Positions 23,683 to 36,338 are shown, counted from the stretch's first letter. The stretch is DNA of 64,000 nucleotides from Sclerodactyla briareus (GCA_026419785.1 JAODTK010004444.1:62001-126000); one strand, 5' to 3'. The notes: generated from the sequence alone by a model not told the origin. Translations and numbers: made by a program.

Positions 23683-24579
23683 CTGTGAGAGAAGTGACAG
23701 AAATTCGGTACAGTAAGGCGTAAAAAATCAAGTTTTGACATTGATTGGTTGCCAAACTTCCCTCTGGTTTTTCTTGTGGTTCAACTAGTGGCACCCGTCC
23801 TCTCGCGAGCTGTGAGAGACTGGTATGTTTCCTTCCCTGGTGGCTATGCGGAACATCACGCACCACCTCAATGGTGCAGTTTTCAGAGCTTTTGGATTGA
23901 CCAGACAGAGAATGATTTTAGCTTTGACTCGCCGAGTGCTCCAACTACTTCATACGTGCATACGATCATACGTTCGGAATGGTGACGGACTTCAACGAAG
24001 CCAGACAACGAGCGGTGACGGTCTGAGTATGTCCATTCATTCGCAAGGTATATCGGTGTAGAGCATTTGTACCCTAGATCAGAATATATGTCAGTCAGTA
24101 TGAGTGAAGTGCATATATTCATAGGTATATGGACTGATACTATTAGAGTTGTGACTATTTGGGAGAATTCAGCAATAGACAAAGAACAATACTTGCGAAT
24201 GTTCGTTCGTGGCATCTTTACGACTGGTTAGAACGTTTGTTTGGTATTCGGAACTTGAATTACCTTATGGTTGGCTTTGAATTGGCACTACCATTTGCCA
24301 TGTAACGTTCACCATATGTATCAACAGCATGCAGAAAATGAAGGCTTGTAACATGTTGAACATGTTATGCGAATTAACCCTCCTAAGTAGCATCATATTA
24401 CTGCCAAGTTTGAACCTAATCAAATGTACAGTTTAGAAAGTATACCGAATGGTCGAATAGAGGGAAATGATGGCTGTTGAGCTGCACTCGCAGCCTAAAC
24501 ACAAGATATAGCTACCCATCGGAATAATTTGTTTCAACCCGATTGTGTCCGAAAAAACCCAAGAGAGAATGAAACATAC

Positions 24580-24743
24580 CCCCGTCGATGCTGTCAATCA
24601 GCTGGAGGTTTAGCTCAACAGTGGGTCCGCGGACAGTAGCAGTGACGTTAGCTCCATGTATTGCTTTATCATTCTTTGAAACCGACACATGGATGGTGAT
24701 GTTCTCATCGTGAAGATTGAGGGTTTTTTCTGGAGACGTACGG
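24580..24743 (-). CDS. CLCA-like protein, beta-sandwich exon upstream of 23.6 kb
   Basis: Minus strand reads SRTSPEKTLNLHDENITIH, then KAIHGANVTATVRG, then VELNLQLIDSIDG, ending at donor G|GTATGT (24579-24575). This matches the CLCA segment 'SRAS..TL..ITV.......ASVTA......TLELLDNG'. NIT and NVT are N-glycosylation sequons, as expected for an extracellular domain. The 3' boundary is firm because it joins in phase to the next exon. The 5' boundary is not: AG occurs after 24743 and after 24729, neither with a strong pyrimidine tract. Confidence 0.75.
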
Positions 24744-24759
24744 CTCAGCAATCACTCTT

Positions 24760-26400
24760 GCCTCATTCTCTCTACGTCCAAACATCTATAATGTGGTGTG
24801 AAAATTATTGGATCAATGATTCCAAAACGGATGACAACATTGTATTTACTCTATCTGGAGGTGAAAATACTTATATGTATTATTCTCCATTCTCACACAA
24901 TAAGTGCTCGACATTGTGAAACCACACATCTGCTATTCGTAGAAACAAACAAGATGGCGCTGAAATACCTATAAAAATTGTTGTTATCATCTCGCAAAAT
25001 GTTGAATGCATACAACCGTTTATTCATATAAATGGTACCGCATAGATCTGTGTACCGATTCCGCTCGACTTTTTTTCCGTTTGAACGTTTTCTGCTCCGT
25101 GCCTCTCCCATTATATCACGTGAAATCCCCATTCAAAGAACGATTTCATGATTCGGTGACCTAGTCAACCCGACCCTTAAGACAACAAGAGACGTTTTTA
25201 GGATTCGTCTTAATATGACCCCAAACGTGTCTTTATGACAACCATTTATGGGACATGAAAGAAATACTATCTTCACGCTGATTGTACGTAAAATACTTAC
25301 AGTTTTGCACCTGAACTACTTTTAGATGCAATTTTCAAGATGCGGTGGGTACAAGATTGGCAAATGAAGCTGATAGACACAGCCATTCCCAGTAACGGAA
25401 CAAATAGGTGGCAATTTTATCACCCTTTCATCTTTATTCTTATCTGAGTCTAATGCAAATTTCTCACCAACATGTTACTACTCACATATTTCACATTGGA
25501 ACCGGAACAATCAATTGTCATGCTATTTCATCACTCTCAACGACAACATTTTCTGTGCATGCAATTGGTAGTGTTTCCCCGTCTTCCGGGCTCCAAATAT
25601 ATGATTCGTAAGATGAATACGTATCCGTTGATATCCCGTGTCGCCGAAAACCTAGTGGCAAGGAAAAGGAAACGTTTACACCGAAAAACAATAGCGTTTT
25701 GATAATTCCCACGAGGTTGTTACACACCAGATCTCTCTTCATCAGACCAAGCGTTATGGTGCACAACGTTTGTGACCTCAGTTGACCTTCGACCTGATCT
25801 CGAAACAATATGTTCCATGAACCAACCATGTTTCAGCCTGAAGCATCCACGTAGAGTATAGTTGTCGTATCTCTGAGCCAACATGTGAATATCTCACAAT
25901 TCATTACCATTGTTTTTACGAGAAAATGACCCAGGTTCACAACGAAAACAAAATGGTTCCTGACCTCCCAGGACCAATCATGTGGACGTTTTCATACGTT
26001 AACCTTTCCTCTCCTCATGACCTTTGACTGGAATTCATTACGATAAGGCTCATGTACTCACAATGGAGAACCCACATCCCAAAGTATTATTTTGATTCCA
26101 GTTTTTTTTCTGGCCCATCATTTAAACGCAGTCTCCCAGACGGGGAGCTGGCGATCTGCCAAATATGCCATCAACTCGGTACAGACTGACAGAGATTCAA
26201 AGAGGTTCAATAAGCCAGTTCGGAGATAGCTCATGCGCATGCGTCATTGTCCCCCGGTGCTGGAATTTGTGAGAATTCTGTACTGCTCGGACAATCCGCC
26301 ACAGTATTTCAATGGAGAAACTGAGATCTTGAGAAACTTCACATTATTAGTCTCTTGTTTTTATTTATTATTTTTAGTTGTATATTAGTTCTAGCATTCA
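24760..26400. other. Probable intron sequence, no recognised element
   Basis: Lies upstream of a CLCA exon on the coding strand. No further exon could be supported, although one phrase near 25750-25830 was weighed and rejected. Confidence 0.4.
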
Positions 26401-26416
26401 CTGTATGCTAATTATA

Positions 26417-27680
26417 TCCCCACTTCGGGTATATTATGGTTTTGCCTTCGTCGGGTCCGCCGCGTCCGCCGCCGCGTCCGCCGCCGGAAGATTCTCTCGT
26501 TAGCGCGATAACTCTCCAACGCTTTAGCTCGATTTAGCTGAAACTTGGTACACGGGTTGACCCCATGGAGATCTAGGATGCTTTCGAAAACTGGTATTAC
26601 CGTAATCTCTGCCTCTGCTTTGGTGATTTTACGCAAAATTTTCAAGTTTGTCCGATCTACACGAACTTAATACTCAGGGATGACAATTGGTCCCGAAAAA
26701 CATGACGGCATTTTCAAGGTCATCCGAGGTCAAATTTGGTGTCATTTTTTGCGATTTTTTGCAACATGTCGGATTTTGGCGAAACTTGGTTATTAGGGGT
26801 AGCAGTTGGTCCCGAAAAACATGACGGCATTTTCAAGGTCATCCGAGGTCAAATTAGCGATATTTTTGCTCAAAGGTAATTTGGGGTCAGTTAGGGGTCA
26901 AAAACTGATTTTGGTACTTTTTCGGCAAAAATGGCGTGTTCATCAGAATGCAAAATTCTCCTAGGAGTGGATGTATCACATGAGAGTTTACAATTTCCTC
27001 CATGAAAACTGTCGTGTCATTGAAGTCATTCAAGGTCACTAAGGGGTCAAAAACTGTTTTCTGGCCATAATCGGAGAATTGAATAATCTGTGAAGGCTGG
27101 AAGGTTCATCATTGTGATATAATTGTTGACCTGCATGTGTGTGAACCTCTGACCTCAATTTGACCTCTGTCGGGTGGTCATGTGGTTAAAGGTTGAGTCT
27201 TGAATAAATGGGGTCAAAGTTTAATTTAATAGCTTTTTTGCAATAACATTAGGCGTGTTCATTGGGGAATGCAATATGCCAAAAAAACAACTAGAGGAGC
27301 ATCAACATGGAAGTAAACAGTTTAGAAAGAACCGCCACACTTGTCATTGAAGGTCATTAAAGGTCACGTAGGGGTCAAAAACTGATTTTAATACTTTTTT
27401 TGGCAATAGCACTGGGCACTTAGGGGTCAAAAACTGTTTTCTGGACGTAATTGGGAAGTGAATATCTGTGAAGGCTGGAAGGTTCACCATTGTTATATAA
27501 TTGTTGACCTGCAGGTCGGACCTCTGACCCCTCATTGACCTCTGTCGGGTGGTCATGTGGTTAAAGGTTGAGTCTTGAATAAATGTTCTATTTAAAGGAG
27601 TTAACTGGGCAAAAAAAATAGGACTGGTTATTGGCACATAGGGAATCAAGTTGGGCGGTCTACCGCCAGGCGGTGTCTAG
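26417..27680 (+). mobile_element. Non-autonomous Helitron-like element, copy 1
   Basis: Starts TCCCC after a host A and ends CTAG before a host T. A GGCGGTCTACCGCC hairpin lies about 10 bases before the CTAG end. These are the hallmarks of Helitrons: 5' TC, 3' hairpin plus CTRR, insertion between A and T, and no terminal inverted repeat. The 5' part is rich in GTCCGCCGC. The interior has two related segments (27000-27220 and 27410-27590) and repeated AGGTCA hexamers, including perfect direct repeats with 4-base spacers at 26717-26732 and 26836-26851. No Rep/helicase frame. Confidence 0.7.
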
Positions 27681-29950
27681 TTAATATAAACGGAAATTCC
27701 GCGAAATGTGATAACTGATCCACGTGTTATGTGTCATACGCACACGTTCGAGATATACTAATACTTCGGTAACCTGGCGTAGAACTGCTAACGTACGGCG
27801 CGCAAGAGCGGTGTTGATTGGCTGGCATTTCCGAATTTGGCAGTCTGGGGTGGTGATATATTCACGTTTTAGTCTGAAGGTTCTCATAGTTTGTTAGTGA
27901 CCTAATAGTTTCCTGGGAATAATTGATAAATTTCCTGTATTTATTTGCTGGAATCGGCTGGTTCTAACAAAGTTATTGCATTTTTCGTACTGAATATTTC
28001 GGCGAGCTCTGAGCCACCAGTAAAACCTATGGACAGGGACGGCACGTTGACTGAAAGTTGTCACAAATGGACAAATTGCGCAATGCCCGTTCTGTAACTC
28101 TGGCTTATTAACACGAACTAATGGCATATGTGACAATGCGCGCGCGCCACACACTGATAGGGTTTTGGTGAACACAACTTTAGGATTGATGCAGGTGTTT
28201 AAAACATCACTAACATCGAACCACACTTTTGTATATTTATTCATAGTTACATATTGTTATTTCAATAGAATCTGAAGGGGTTCCGTGTGTAGTAGTAGCA
28301 AAGTGGTGCGAAGCTCGAATTGTGTGTACGTAGGTTCTATCCCATGTCATGTGAAAGCTAAGCGCAGGGCTGGCTAAGCCGACGCCAAATCAAAATGGTG
28401 CCAAAAGGGCCAATACGATTTTTGTATCCTCGCAGGAGTTCAGTCAGAGTTTCGTTATATCAGTCACGTTTGTTCCCTACAATAAGGGTCAAGCGGGCTT
28501 GCGCGATGTGAGCGTACACAGGTCTGTTATTGTTACGAGTGGATAAGCTATGTGGAGCGTGAAAGCGTAGGAATTTGTGCTGTTGTTGTATCGGTTTAGC
28601 TAGGGTTGCAAGCGTGAGTGCATTCTGCTCCTAGCTACTACCCATGAAGTCGACTGAGGTGGTTGGCTAGGTTCTGGTACAGCATTACGACTGTCGTTAT
28701 AATGAGGGGATCGGGCGTGGCATTCAGGCCAACGCACCGCCTGTATACTCTCTGGACGGACCTTGTACAGCACACCTCGACAGTGACCGCCGTTTATTTT
28801 ATGGTCGCATCAGTGTTATCCCAGGCATGGGGCGCCTTGCAACACCAGGGGCGACCTGATCCTCTATTGTGCGACTGAATACTCTGTGTGCAACTTGTGC
28901 AAGTATGGCTCAAACATCGGTAGAATCAAGCGAATGGTGGTCGCTGTCGAGGCCCACGTAGCTTCACGTTCACTCATTATAGCGGAGGCCACAGTCCGAG
29001 AGACGGGAGGCGTATTTGCTTTGTGTCAAGGACAATGAACCATATTTAATTGGAAGCGAACTGCAATTATTTGGTCGCCCGTATCCAGTGTATATTTGAT
29101 CAAGACGTGATTATTTGATTGAAACGTTATTCATCCGATCAACCAGTGTTTATTTATCCAAACGTATTGAGACTATTGCTAATGAGTATAGTTAAGTATT
29201 GTACTGGAACTGCAGAATAGTATTAGCTAGTTTGATGGGGTCCCTCGTGCACGAGGGTTAGTAGTATTAGGTTTGTAATGTTGTCGTTATTGTTTCATAT
29301 TGCACATAACTGTGTTGTTTACTATTGCTATTGGTTGCTCAAGTGAAACCAACATTTCTGGCAAAAATCTGCCAGTCATAGATTCAGTTCGACACGTTGA
29401 AACACAAAGATGTATCGGTATAGTGTCAGGAAGCTGGTAGTTATAATAACGTCATAATATTTTTGCAAAGTAGACGATTCTAATTCAGATTCAGAATTTT
29501 GCAAACAGGTTTCCCTGTTTCCTAATCATCAGTACTCTATAATGAAACCACACTGCATATATATATGCATGGAATTCAACAAATAACTCATTCAAACGAC
29601 ATGTTACTTGCCTAATGATAAATAAAGCGCTATGGTGGGACGTTTATTATAAATAAAGAAAAAATAAAAAAACAGTCGAGAATAAAAAACCTAGGGAAAT
29701 AACAGGACGAGTTGAGACATTGTTTGTGCGCATTCCCCACCACCCAATTCCTGCAACCAGAAGAAATAACGAATAGCGAGAGCTAGCCTGCTGACCAATC
29801 AGAACAGAATATCTGCAATAATGGATAGCCGGGTGTTGTAGAATTGATTACACCATGCAGGCCTCTGCGGATTCCTATCCTATTGACCCTACTTTCTTCA
29901 ACGGCATCAACGTGCATCATGCAAATCACGTCAACATACGAACGGCATGA
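27681..29950. other. No recognised gene or element
   Basis: Probable intron or intergenic sequence. No exon or repeat recognised. Confidence 0.4.
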
Positions 29951-29959
29951 TAGACTTAC

Positions 29960-30097
29960 CTGGAAAATATCGTCATCAGAAAAGACACTCTTGAGGTCGG
30001 CGATAGCCTCCTGACAACTGGAGTCTCCATTCAGACACCCTGCATCTGCAAGCTTCTCTTCAACCTGATCTTCCATGCCTGACTCTGACACTATGAC
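29960..30097 (-). CDS. Candidate exon, product unknown
   Basis: A 138-nt open stretch (46 codons, phase 0 to phase 0) lies between TTTATAATGGCAG and a consensus CAG|GTAAGT donor. It reads VIVSESGMEDQVEEKLADAG, then a Cys-Asn-Gly-Asp segment, then EAIADLKSVFSDDDIFQ: acidic, with two Cys seven residues apart. It lies on the same strand and within the interval of the CLCA-like exons, in the region where the rest of the vWA domain is expected. I see no convincing vWA motif, so it could belong to another gene or be lineage-specific sequence. Confidence 0.45.
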
Positions 30098-30246
30098 CTG
30101 CCATTATAAAGTATATGCTCCCATTGATACCCTGCATGTAGCTGCTGCTTACAACTAGCAAGTAGACATGACGAATGAATAGTAGGTGGTTAGATGATTG
30201 ATGTTCTTCGAAGCTAATAGTTTCTTGGATGATCAGTTAACCTTAC

Positions 30247-30289
30247 CAGAAAGTCAAAGGGATTAGTCATTTCTTGACTGATCCTGATT
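30247..30289 (-). CDS. Candidate microexon upstream of 30.0 kb exon
   Basis: 43 nt between TTTGCTTAATCAG and CTG|GTAAGG, ending in the phase that the 30097 exon needs. It would read IRISQEMTNPFDFL directly before VIVSES. Evidence is splice signals and phase only. Confidence 0.25.
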
Positions 30290-30715
30290 CTGATTAAGCA
30301 AAACAATGTCCAGTCCATACCGAGTATGAACTTGCTCGTGCCACCTCTCCAGTGTGGTCGGGTTATCGTGTTCACAACTTGACCATGATTAAGAACCAAT
30401 GTAAGCGAAACAGCCTTCCATAGCATACCTAATGCTACCTACCGGAACTTCACAAACTTAGATCGTTCCAGACAAAGTTTTGAAATTCGATTTGGAAGAT
30501 GATTGGATTCGTCTTGAAAGAACTTCTCTGATGGGATTGAACCGTCAGTTAAGCATAAATAATCAAATCTTATCAAAATCCGAACTAACATATATTATCT
30601 TGATTTCCACTGCATCAAGGAAGTTCAGAGTATAATTGCTTTTCGGAGCCGCTGGTGCCGACTAGTTTTCAAGATGCTAGTACTGGGAAAATTAACGCAA
30701 GTTATCAGGAATGAG

Positions 30716-31827
30716 CAGGGCCGGTAGCGAGCTAGGGGGGGGGGGGTGTGGGGGGACCCCCTCCCCTTAGACCCCTCCCCCATATCAATCACCGCGGGAA
30801 CAAAGAAGAAAGAGAAAGAAAAGAAGAGGAAAGAGGATAGAAGGAAAGATGCAAGAAGGGAAGGGAAAGGAAAAGGTAAGTGAAGGGGAAGTCATGGAAT
30901 GAAAGAGGAATGAAGAAAAAACGAGAGCCAGACTTTATTAGCGGCTATTTCGACTTTGGCTCTTCATCCAATTGGCCCATTCATCGTCGGCAAGAGAATG
31001 CACTCGCCGGCAACCATATATTGTGATGGACCGTCGCCGTCGGTGTAATCGGACGAGTGACCGAGTCTGTCGGCAATTCGGCAACAGGGGAATGAAGGCG
31101 TTAGCGTTTGACATTTTATTTTCCATGGGACTTACAGTTCTTTGAAAGTTTCTGTTTCTGGTCATATTCCAGAGATACTTGAAAAAAATTCAAGCCATTT
31201 TGCTGGACACAATTAAGAAGAATTTCCCAGATGAAAAATGAAACAGTGGGTTTTAGGCGGGGAATCTGCGATCTGCAGAGCTAGTACCAAGGCGGGGGAC
31301 GAGGGCACCCCCCAGTTTTTTAGATAAAAAATTAGGCAAGAAAATACCAACCTTTTGGCACAGAATAAGTAACAATCTGGTTAGAGATACCCTATAATGC
31401 ATTGTGGAAGGAAGAAGACTAAATGGCGAAAACTTGATGATCAATTGACCATTGAAGAGTGTCAAATTTTTGCGCGCTTCGCGCGCAGTGGGCATTGATG
31501 GTCTGCTTCATATATACACGAGCTGCTGCAGTGTAAATTGGGCATCGTTTGAAATCGGCCCAAATTTTCGGGCCGTACAAATTGGAAGGGTCCCGCGTAC
31601 GTGGTGGAGAGGGGTCGAGTATAATTTATGAACGCCCAATTGTTACTGAAAATATTGCCCACCTGTGATTGCATCTGAGGACGTTTCAATATTCAAAATT
31701 TCCAAAGGGGAGGGGAACCCCCTCCCCTTAGACCCCTCCCCCATATCAATCACCATTGCCAGATCCGTCGCCAAAACATAATATCGACACCCCCCACCCC
31801 CATCATCAACCCTTCGCTACGCCCCTG
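30716..31827. mobile_element. hAT-like non-autonomous DNA element
   Basis: Left end CAGGGCCGGTAGCGAGC and right end (inverted) CAGGGGCGTAGCGAAGG are imperfect terminal inverted repeats of the CAGGG type seen in hAT elements. The 8-bp flanks GGAATGAG and GGATGAAG are partly alike, as a worn 8-bp target duplication would be. The phrase 'ccccctccccttagacccctcccccatatcaatcacc' appears twice inside, at 30757-30792 and 31718-31754. A TGCGCGCttcgcGCGCA hairpin lies near 31470. The frames inside have no transposase motif. Confidence 0.55.
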
Positions 31828-32020
31828 GGATGAAGGTGTGGCATTTGTGATACGTTTATAAAATTATCCATCTACATTTCTCTGTGAGGATGGATAGGTA
31901 AGAATATAAACTGCGATGGATCACGTGAATCATACAATAGAAACCAAGAAACTTCTGTTTTCGGGTCCCTTGGTGGATCTATCTTCCCTCCCACGGTGCT
32001 GGATTTATCGTTGACCTTAC

Positions 32021-32166
32021 CAAATCTGAAGTGTTTGGCCAACCACGATATATCATATATCCAGTACATATTCTCATCCAACCATAAACGCGCTGCACCG
32101 CCTTCCAGCCCCTTCCTGGTAACTGCTAATTTGTTTTTCATTCGACTCACCCGTCCATCCGTGCTA
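32021..32166 (-). CDS. Probable CLCA vWA-domain exon
   Basis: Minus strand between CGTTCTGTCTGGCAG and a GTAAGG donor, 146 nt. It reads STDGRVSRMKNKL, then GLEGGAARLWLDENMYWIYD. CLCA vWA domains continue after the MIDAS strand with a stretch like 'G.R..RL.Q......', and this exon lies next after the exon that ends at that strand (33465). Phase does not match the best frame of that exon, so either the boundary or the sequence has an error. The homology is weaker than for the other CLCA exons. Confidence 0.4.
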
Positions 32167-33464
32167 CTGCCAGACAGAACGAAGTGAGCACGTCAGCTCG
32201 CCAAGAGTAGCACTCGCTGTTGGCTGAAAAAAACAAACAAAACACATGGGTCCTCAAACAGCTAGTCTCGCCTGTTCCGCGATCAACTGTTGTTTCCTTT
32301 TTTTAGTTGGTTCCAACAATCCTGATAGCAAAAGATAGATAATCGCCAGCCAATGCATCAAAAACAATTTGACAACAATAACCAGTAACAGGAGTCTCAC
32401 CTTGAAACATATAGCGACTGGCTGTTGACGATGCCTACTCCTTTTGTTGATATTTCAACTTTTGTTTCAGGACCAAAAGTGTACCACCAAATCTACCAAG
32501 TTTCCCAAATCCTAGTTTCCTAGTTCCCAGTTTCCTAGACAAACCTTTAAATTTTGCAGCAAGAATGCTAATTCAATAATCAATTCATGTTTTTACTCTG
32601 CCAATCTAATCAAGTCATTTACTTGTTATAATGTACCTAATATGGCAAACAACATCACCATAACTCCCATGTAGGCTCGTATGTAATCTTGCTACCGAGC
32701 CTAAAAACAATTATTTGCACAAAGTAATTTTCTCACCCAAATCTAATATCTAATCGGACCCTGTGCTCTCAATGTCATTATCACATGCCATGTTTTCATT
32801 ATTCAGTCTCACAAGTTGAGGAATCCCTGTTTGCGTGCCCGTGTATTTCTAAGCAAACTTCAAATGGTTCAAAAACCAAACACTAAACGAAAATTCGGAG
32901 AGAGTCTCAGTGGAAGAGAGAGGATGGGTTCGAGGAGTTCCTCTGCTTCTCTGGCGCCGTCAGCTTGGCGTATTATACGGTATACATCATGGTGGTCCAG
33001 AGGGGGAAAGCCCCAGAATCATGGTCTTACAGAAAAAGATTGGGTCATGGATTCGCTGAATTGAAATTCAATCAAGCTTCCGATGACGACAAGCAAACAG
33101 TGGCAAGCAAAATATCATGATTTTGTTTCGGGAAGTTTCATTACAGCATCACGCCCAGCGACAGTGTTTCATCATCATTGTTTGTAATAAATTGCCCTGC
33201 TAATTAACGTATAGACTTCATTGAAAAATATCTTCGGGTGATGCTGTTTTCTTCTTCAACACTTCTCGAAAAAAATTGGGGGAGGTTCAATTGATGTTAT
33301 GTGCCCCCACTGTCCGTCAGAGTCACTGCCCATGTTAAGGCAGATTTCTGTCAGTTGCATACATAGAGGAATTGCAAATAATAAATAATAATGAAAAAAT
33401 AAGACCAGTGTAATCCTTTATGTTTCTGACACGTTTGAAAACTCGTTTTTCCTCATGAACTTAC

Positions 33465-33689
33465 CCCAGATGAACAGGTTACGCCATCGTCGACGAATAT
33501 AAATGCCATCGGTTTTCTCCGCACGTAGACGAATGTTGGCGGGTAACTCTGTGTGGTTCGGTGTGAAATTCCTGAAATCCGGATGGTTGTTCAATACCTC
33601 CCAAGAACTCTTCTATTGCATCTATAGTTCTGGCGATTAAGTGCCACACTATTATGAGCAACGTCATCCTTCCCACAGAAGCGCACCGT
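33465..33689 (-). CDS. CLCA-like protein, exon joining Cys-rich region to vWA domain
   Basis: 225 nt after an excellent acceptor (CTTCTCTTCTTTTTCCAG) and before GGG|GTAAG. Three blocks match CLCA in order: V.FC......HNS.ALNRQNYRCNR (family: VEFC...HN.EAPN.QN..CN.RS), then SSWEVLNNHPDF (family: STWEVI..S.DF), then PPTFVYVRRKPMAFIFVDD (family: PTFSLL.....VCLVLD, the first vWA strand). The first and third blocks are in one frame and the middle block in another, so there are two compensating single-base shifts near 33604 and 33540. The MIDAS-type DxSxS is not clearly preserved. Confidence 0.7.
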
Positions 33690-34099
33690 CTGGAAAAAGA
33701 AGAGAAGTCCTGGCGTTGCAAGATCTCACCGGCAATAACGTGAGTTCTATAAAAAATGTTTCTCTCGGATCATCAAATCTGTAATTTGGGCACAGCTGCA
33801 ACATATAATATCCAACATTATATCTTGTGTGTACTTCAGACTCTCTCCAGAGTCTATATCCATTCAGTCATTCCATATAGATGGCAATGAATCATTATAA
33901 CCAATGGGGCTAACACTAAAATGCTTCTCTCAAATCATTCCTATTTGCTGTATCACTTTGTCACATTTCCACACGGGGTCACACAATACCACTCAGTACA
34001 AGACTCGCTAAATTCATGGAATTTAGCGAATGTTCCTGGAATTAATGGGAGTGGCGACAAATTCATCAAACTAATTCAAAAGTTAACTTGTTCAATTTT

Positions 34100-35760
34100 C
34101 AGATAATTCGGATCGCTTTCATGTTAGGGGGATGCAGAGTGAAGACCTCATTGGTCCATTGTTAGTGTTCGATTCAGATAATACAAACAGCAATAGTCAG
34201 GAGATGGCTAGCGTTCTTAATAACTATTTTTCGTTGGTATTCACTCAGGAAACTTGTATAATTTCAACGACCTTGTGGTTTGTGTGCCTCTCAATACTAT
34301 TGGTAATATATATGTCCCCTGATGTGATAAAGGAGATACTGCAGAAAAAAGCTCCTGGAGGAGACGGAGTCACCCCTTCATTGTTGAGATATTTTGCCGA
34401 CCAGTTGTCTGTTCCATTAGCTATTGTTTCAATAACAAAAACTTTGCAAGGTGTTGTTCCGGATGATTAGAGGAGAGCAACTTTCAAGAAAGGCAACCGG
34501 TCTATTTGTAATGAGTCTTACTAATGTTGTTTGCAAGGTGTTAGAATCCATCATTCGGGATCATATTGTCGATTTTTCGTCAAGTTCGGGTATAGGCTCA
34601 TAGAAGGGTTCTCAGCATGGTTTCAGGAAAAATGCTGTTGATATAATATTCCTGAACTTCCAAAAAACTTTTTGACAAGGTTCCTCATGAGCGTCTCTTG
34701 CTTGAATTGAAAAGTTTTGGCATTAGGAGGAGAATGTCCTTGAATGGATTCGTCAGTGGCTCCTCAATATTGAACAACGAATTGTCATCAATTAGCGTTC
34801 GTCTCCTTGGCAAGAGGTAACTCTTGGTGTTCCCCAAGATCGGTTCTTGGGTCTTCATTTTTTCTGTATGTATTGACGATCTGGAAGATTCGGTGCATTC
34901 CAAATAAAAAGTTTGCGGACGATACCAAGTTGTATCGGGAAGTTGCTTCGAACGATGATGCTGCAATTGTCCAAAGGGATCTTGAAATAATCTCCAAAGG
35001 GTCTTCCGATTGGCAAATGTTTTTCAATGCCGATAAGTGCAAAGGTATGCATGTGGTTTCCACAATCGCAACGCTTCTTCAAGGTAAAAAGGATCAGGTG
35101 AATTCAGAAAGGTATCTCGGTCATTTTTTATTCTTCTTTGAAACCTTACAAGCAGTGTGATGAAGCTGAGGGAAAGTTAAACTGGATTTTGGTGGATTAG
35201 ACGTCATTCAGTTTCCTTGATAAAGATATGTTGTCCGGTGCTTTAAGCAGTGATGAGACCTCAGCGGAGTATGTGTCCCAAGTATGGAATCCATATTCAC
35301 GAAGACAAGTGGGTAATTGAAAACGTTTCATCGGAGGGCCACTAGATTATTTCACTGCCTCAGGATTTACCTTACGAGGAGACATTGATTCAGTATTAAA
35401 ATTGTTCATGGATTCGAGGGCCCTTTCTTTTCACGATTTGGTTTCACTAAAGCTACCACCAATAGAAGCCATTGCCTCAAGTTTGTGGTAACAACATGTA
35501 GATTGGACATTGGCATATTCTTTCCCAGAGAGTTATTTAACGAGTGGAAGACCTTCCTGAAGAAGATGTGTTCTTCTGAGCGTGGATGCATCAAGACAGT
35601 CTGATTTAGGTGGTTGCAAGAATTGGGGGCGAATTCTTCAAGCATCTGGGTTTGTACTTCTCTTTTAGGATGTTGTGGCTTCAAAGGTCTTCGAGGAGAT
35701 TTGTCCTTCCTGACCCCTTTCACTAAATAAACTAAACCATCGCTCGGTGGTAGAAAATAA
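34100..35760 (+). pseudogene. CR1/L2-group LINE reverse transcriptase, 5'-truncated and frameshifted
   Basis: Plus strand reads VLNNYFSLVFT and SPDVIKEILQKKAPGGDGVT at 34210-34370, the classic start of the RT domain. Next come LANDWK-like VVPDD, QHGFRK-like and VPHERLL (34680) blocks, then the FADDTKLYR catalytic motif at 34912. After that come QRDLEIISKGSSDWQMFFNADKC and, in the 3' tail, ENV..RAT and FNEWKTFL. At least four frame changes and stops separate these. It lies in what would be an intron of the CLCA-like gene, antisense to it. Confidence 0.85.
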
Positions 35761-36014
35761 AGGTTCCACGGGAAAGACTAATGGTTATTGTGGTGGGAGT
35801 GGACACACACAAACTGTATCGACAGAATTTTGTGCTCTGGTTGGCTGGTTCGTGTTAATGCTGTTCTGTTAGTGTAACCTGCAAGGTTCCTCCTTGCAGG
35901 ACGACGTATTTTTTAGGCAGGATTAAAGATTTTCAGGGCTAGTTAGGCTAAACTAGAGGGTACAATTCTTTTCAACAATAACATTCAAAACTTTCCTCTA
36001 AATTACAGACATTT

Positions 36015-36338
36015 TCATTAACTTAGATTAAGATTTATAGCGCCTCTTCACACGATAGCCACTTAATCCAATGCGTCATTGGTAACCTGCGGCACCCACC
36101 CCGGGTTGCACGACCTACTACACCTGGCAGCCACCGCAGTGGCGCCTACTTCCTTTACCTCGAAGGTACCCATTTTGACACGTGGGTAGCGTGTCATTCG
36201 AGGAGACATGCTTGTCTAAACAGCACTGCGGAAAAAAACCCTCGAGCTTTCACTGGCATCGAAACTCCAATCTATTGCTCTTAAGTCGGAGCTCCAACGA
36301 ATGCAGCTAATCCGCTCTACGACTGAGCTAATTAACTT
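36015..36338 (-). mobile_element. tRNA-derived SINE, family 1, minus copy
   Basis: Minus-strand head AATTAGCTCAGTCGTAGAGC and a decayed B box precede a body matching, over 200 bp, the copy at 46775-47097 (shared 'gtgggcgccgctgcggtggctgcc', 'gtagtaggtcgtg'). The 3' tail 'GTGAAGAGGCGCTATAAATCTTAATCT' is of the aaagcgctatataaa type. Confidence 0.75.

Noticed and set aside
23883..24060. Frame with EVRHHSERMIV similar to KVRHNSKRII at 23.43 kb, possibly a duplicated exon
   Set aside because: CLCA exons on either side join in phase without it, and the likeness is only about ten residues.
25748..25829. Possible CLCA exon reading VGSWNIL ... SQTLCTIT, like the family's VGTW...SQTL..TVT
   Set aside because: No usable in-frame acceptor (TGA lies between the AG and the frame) and only a weak donor; the likeness is short enough to be chance.
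30938..31165. Frame with DEWANW, resembling the CLCA zinc site HEWAH
   Set aside because: It lies inside the hAT-like element, has no His-Glu pair in the needed place, and no other CLCA residues around it.
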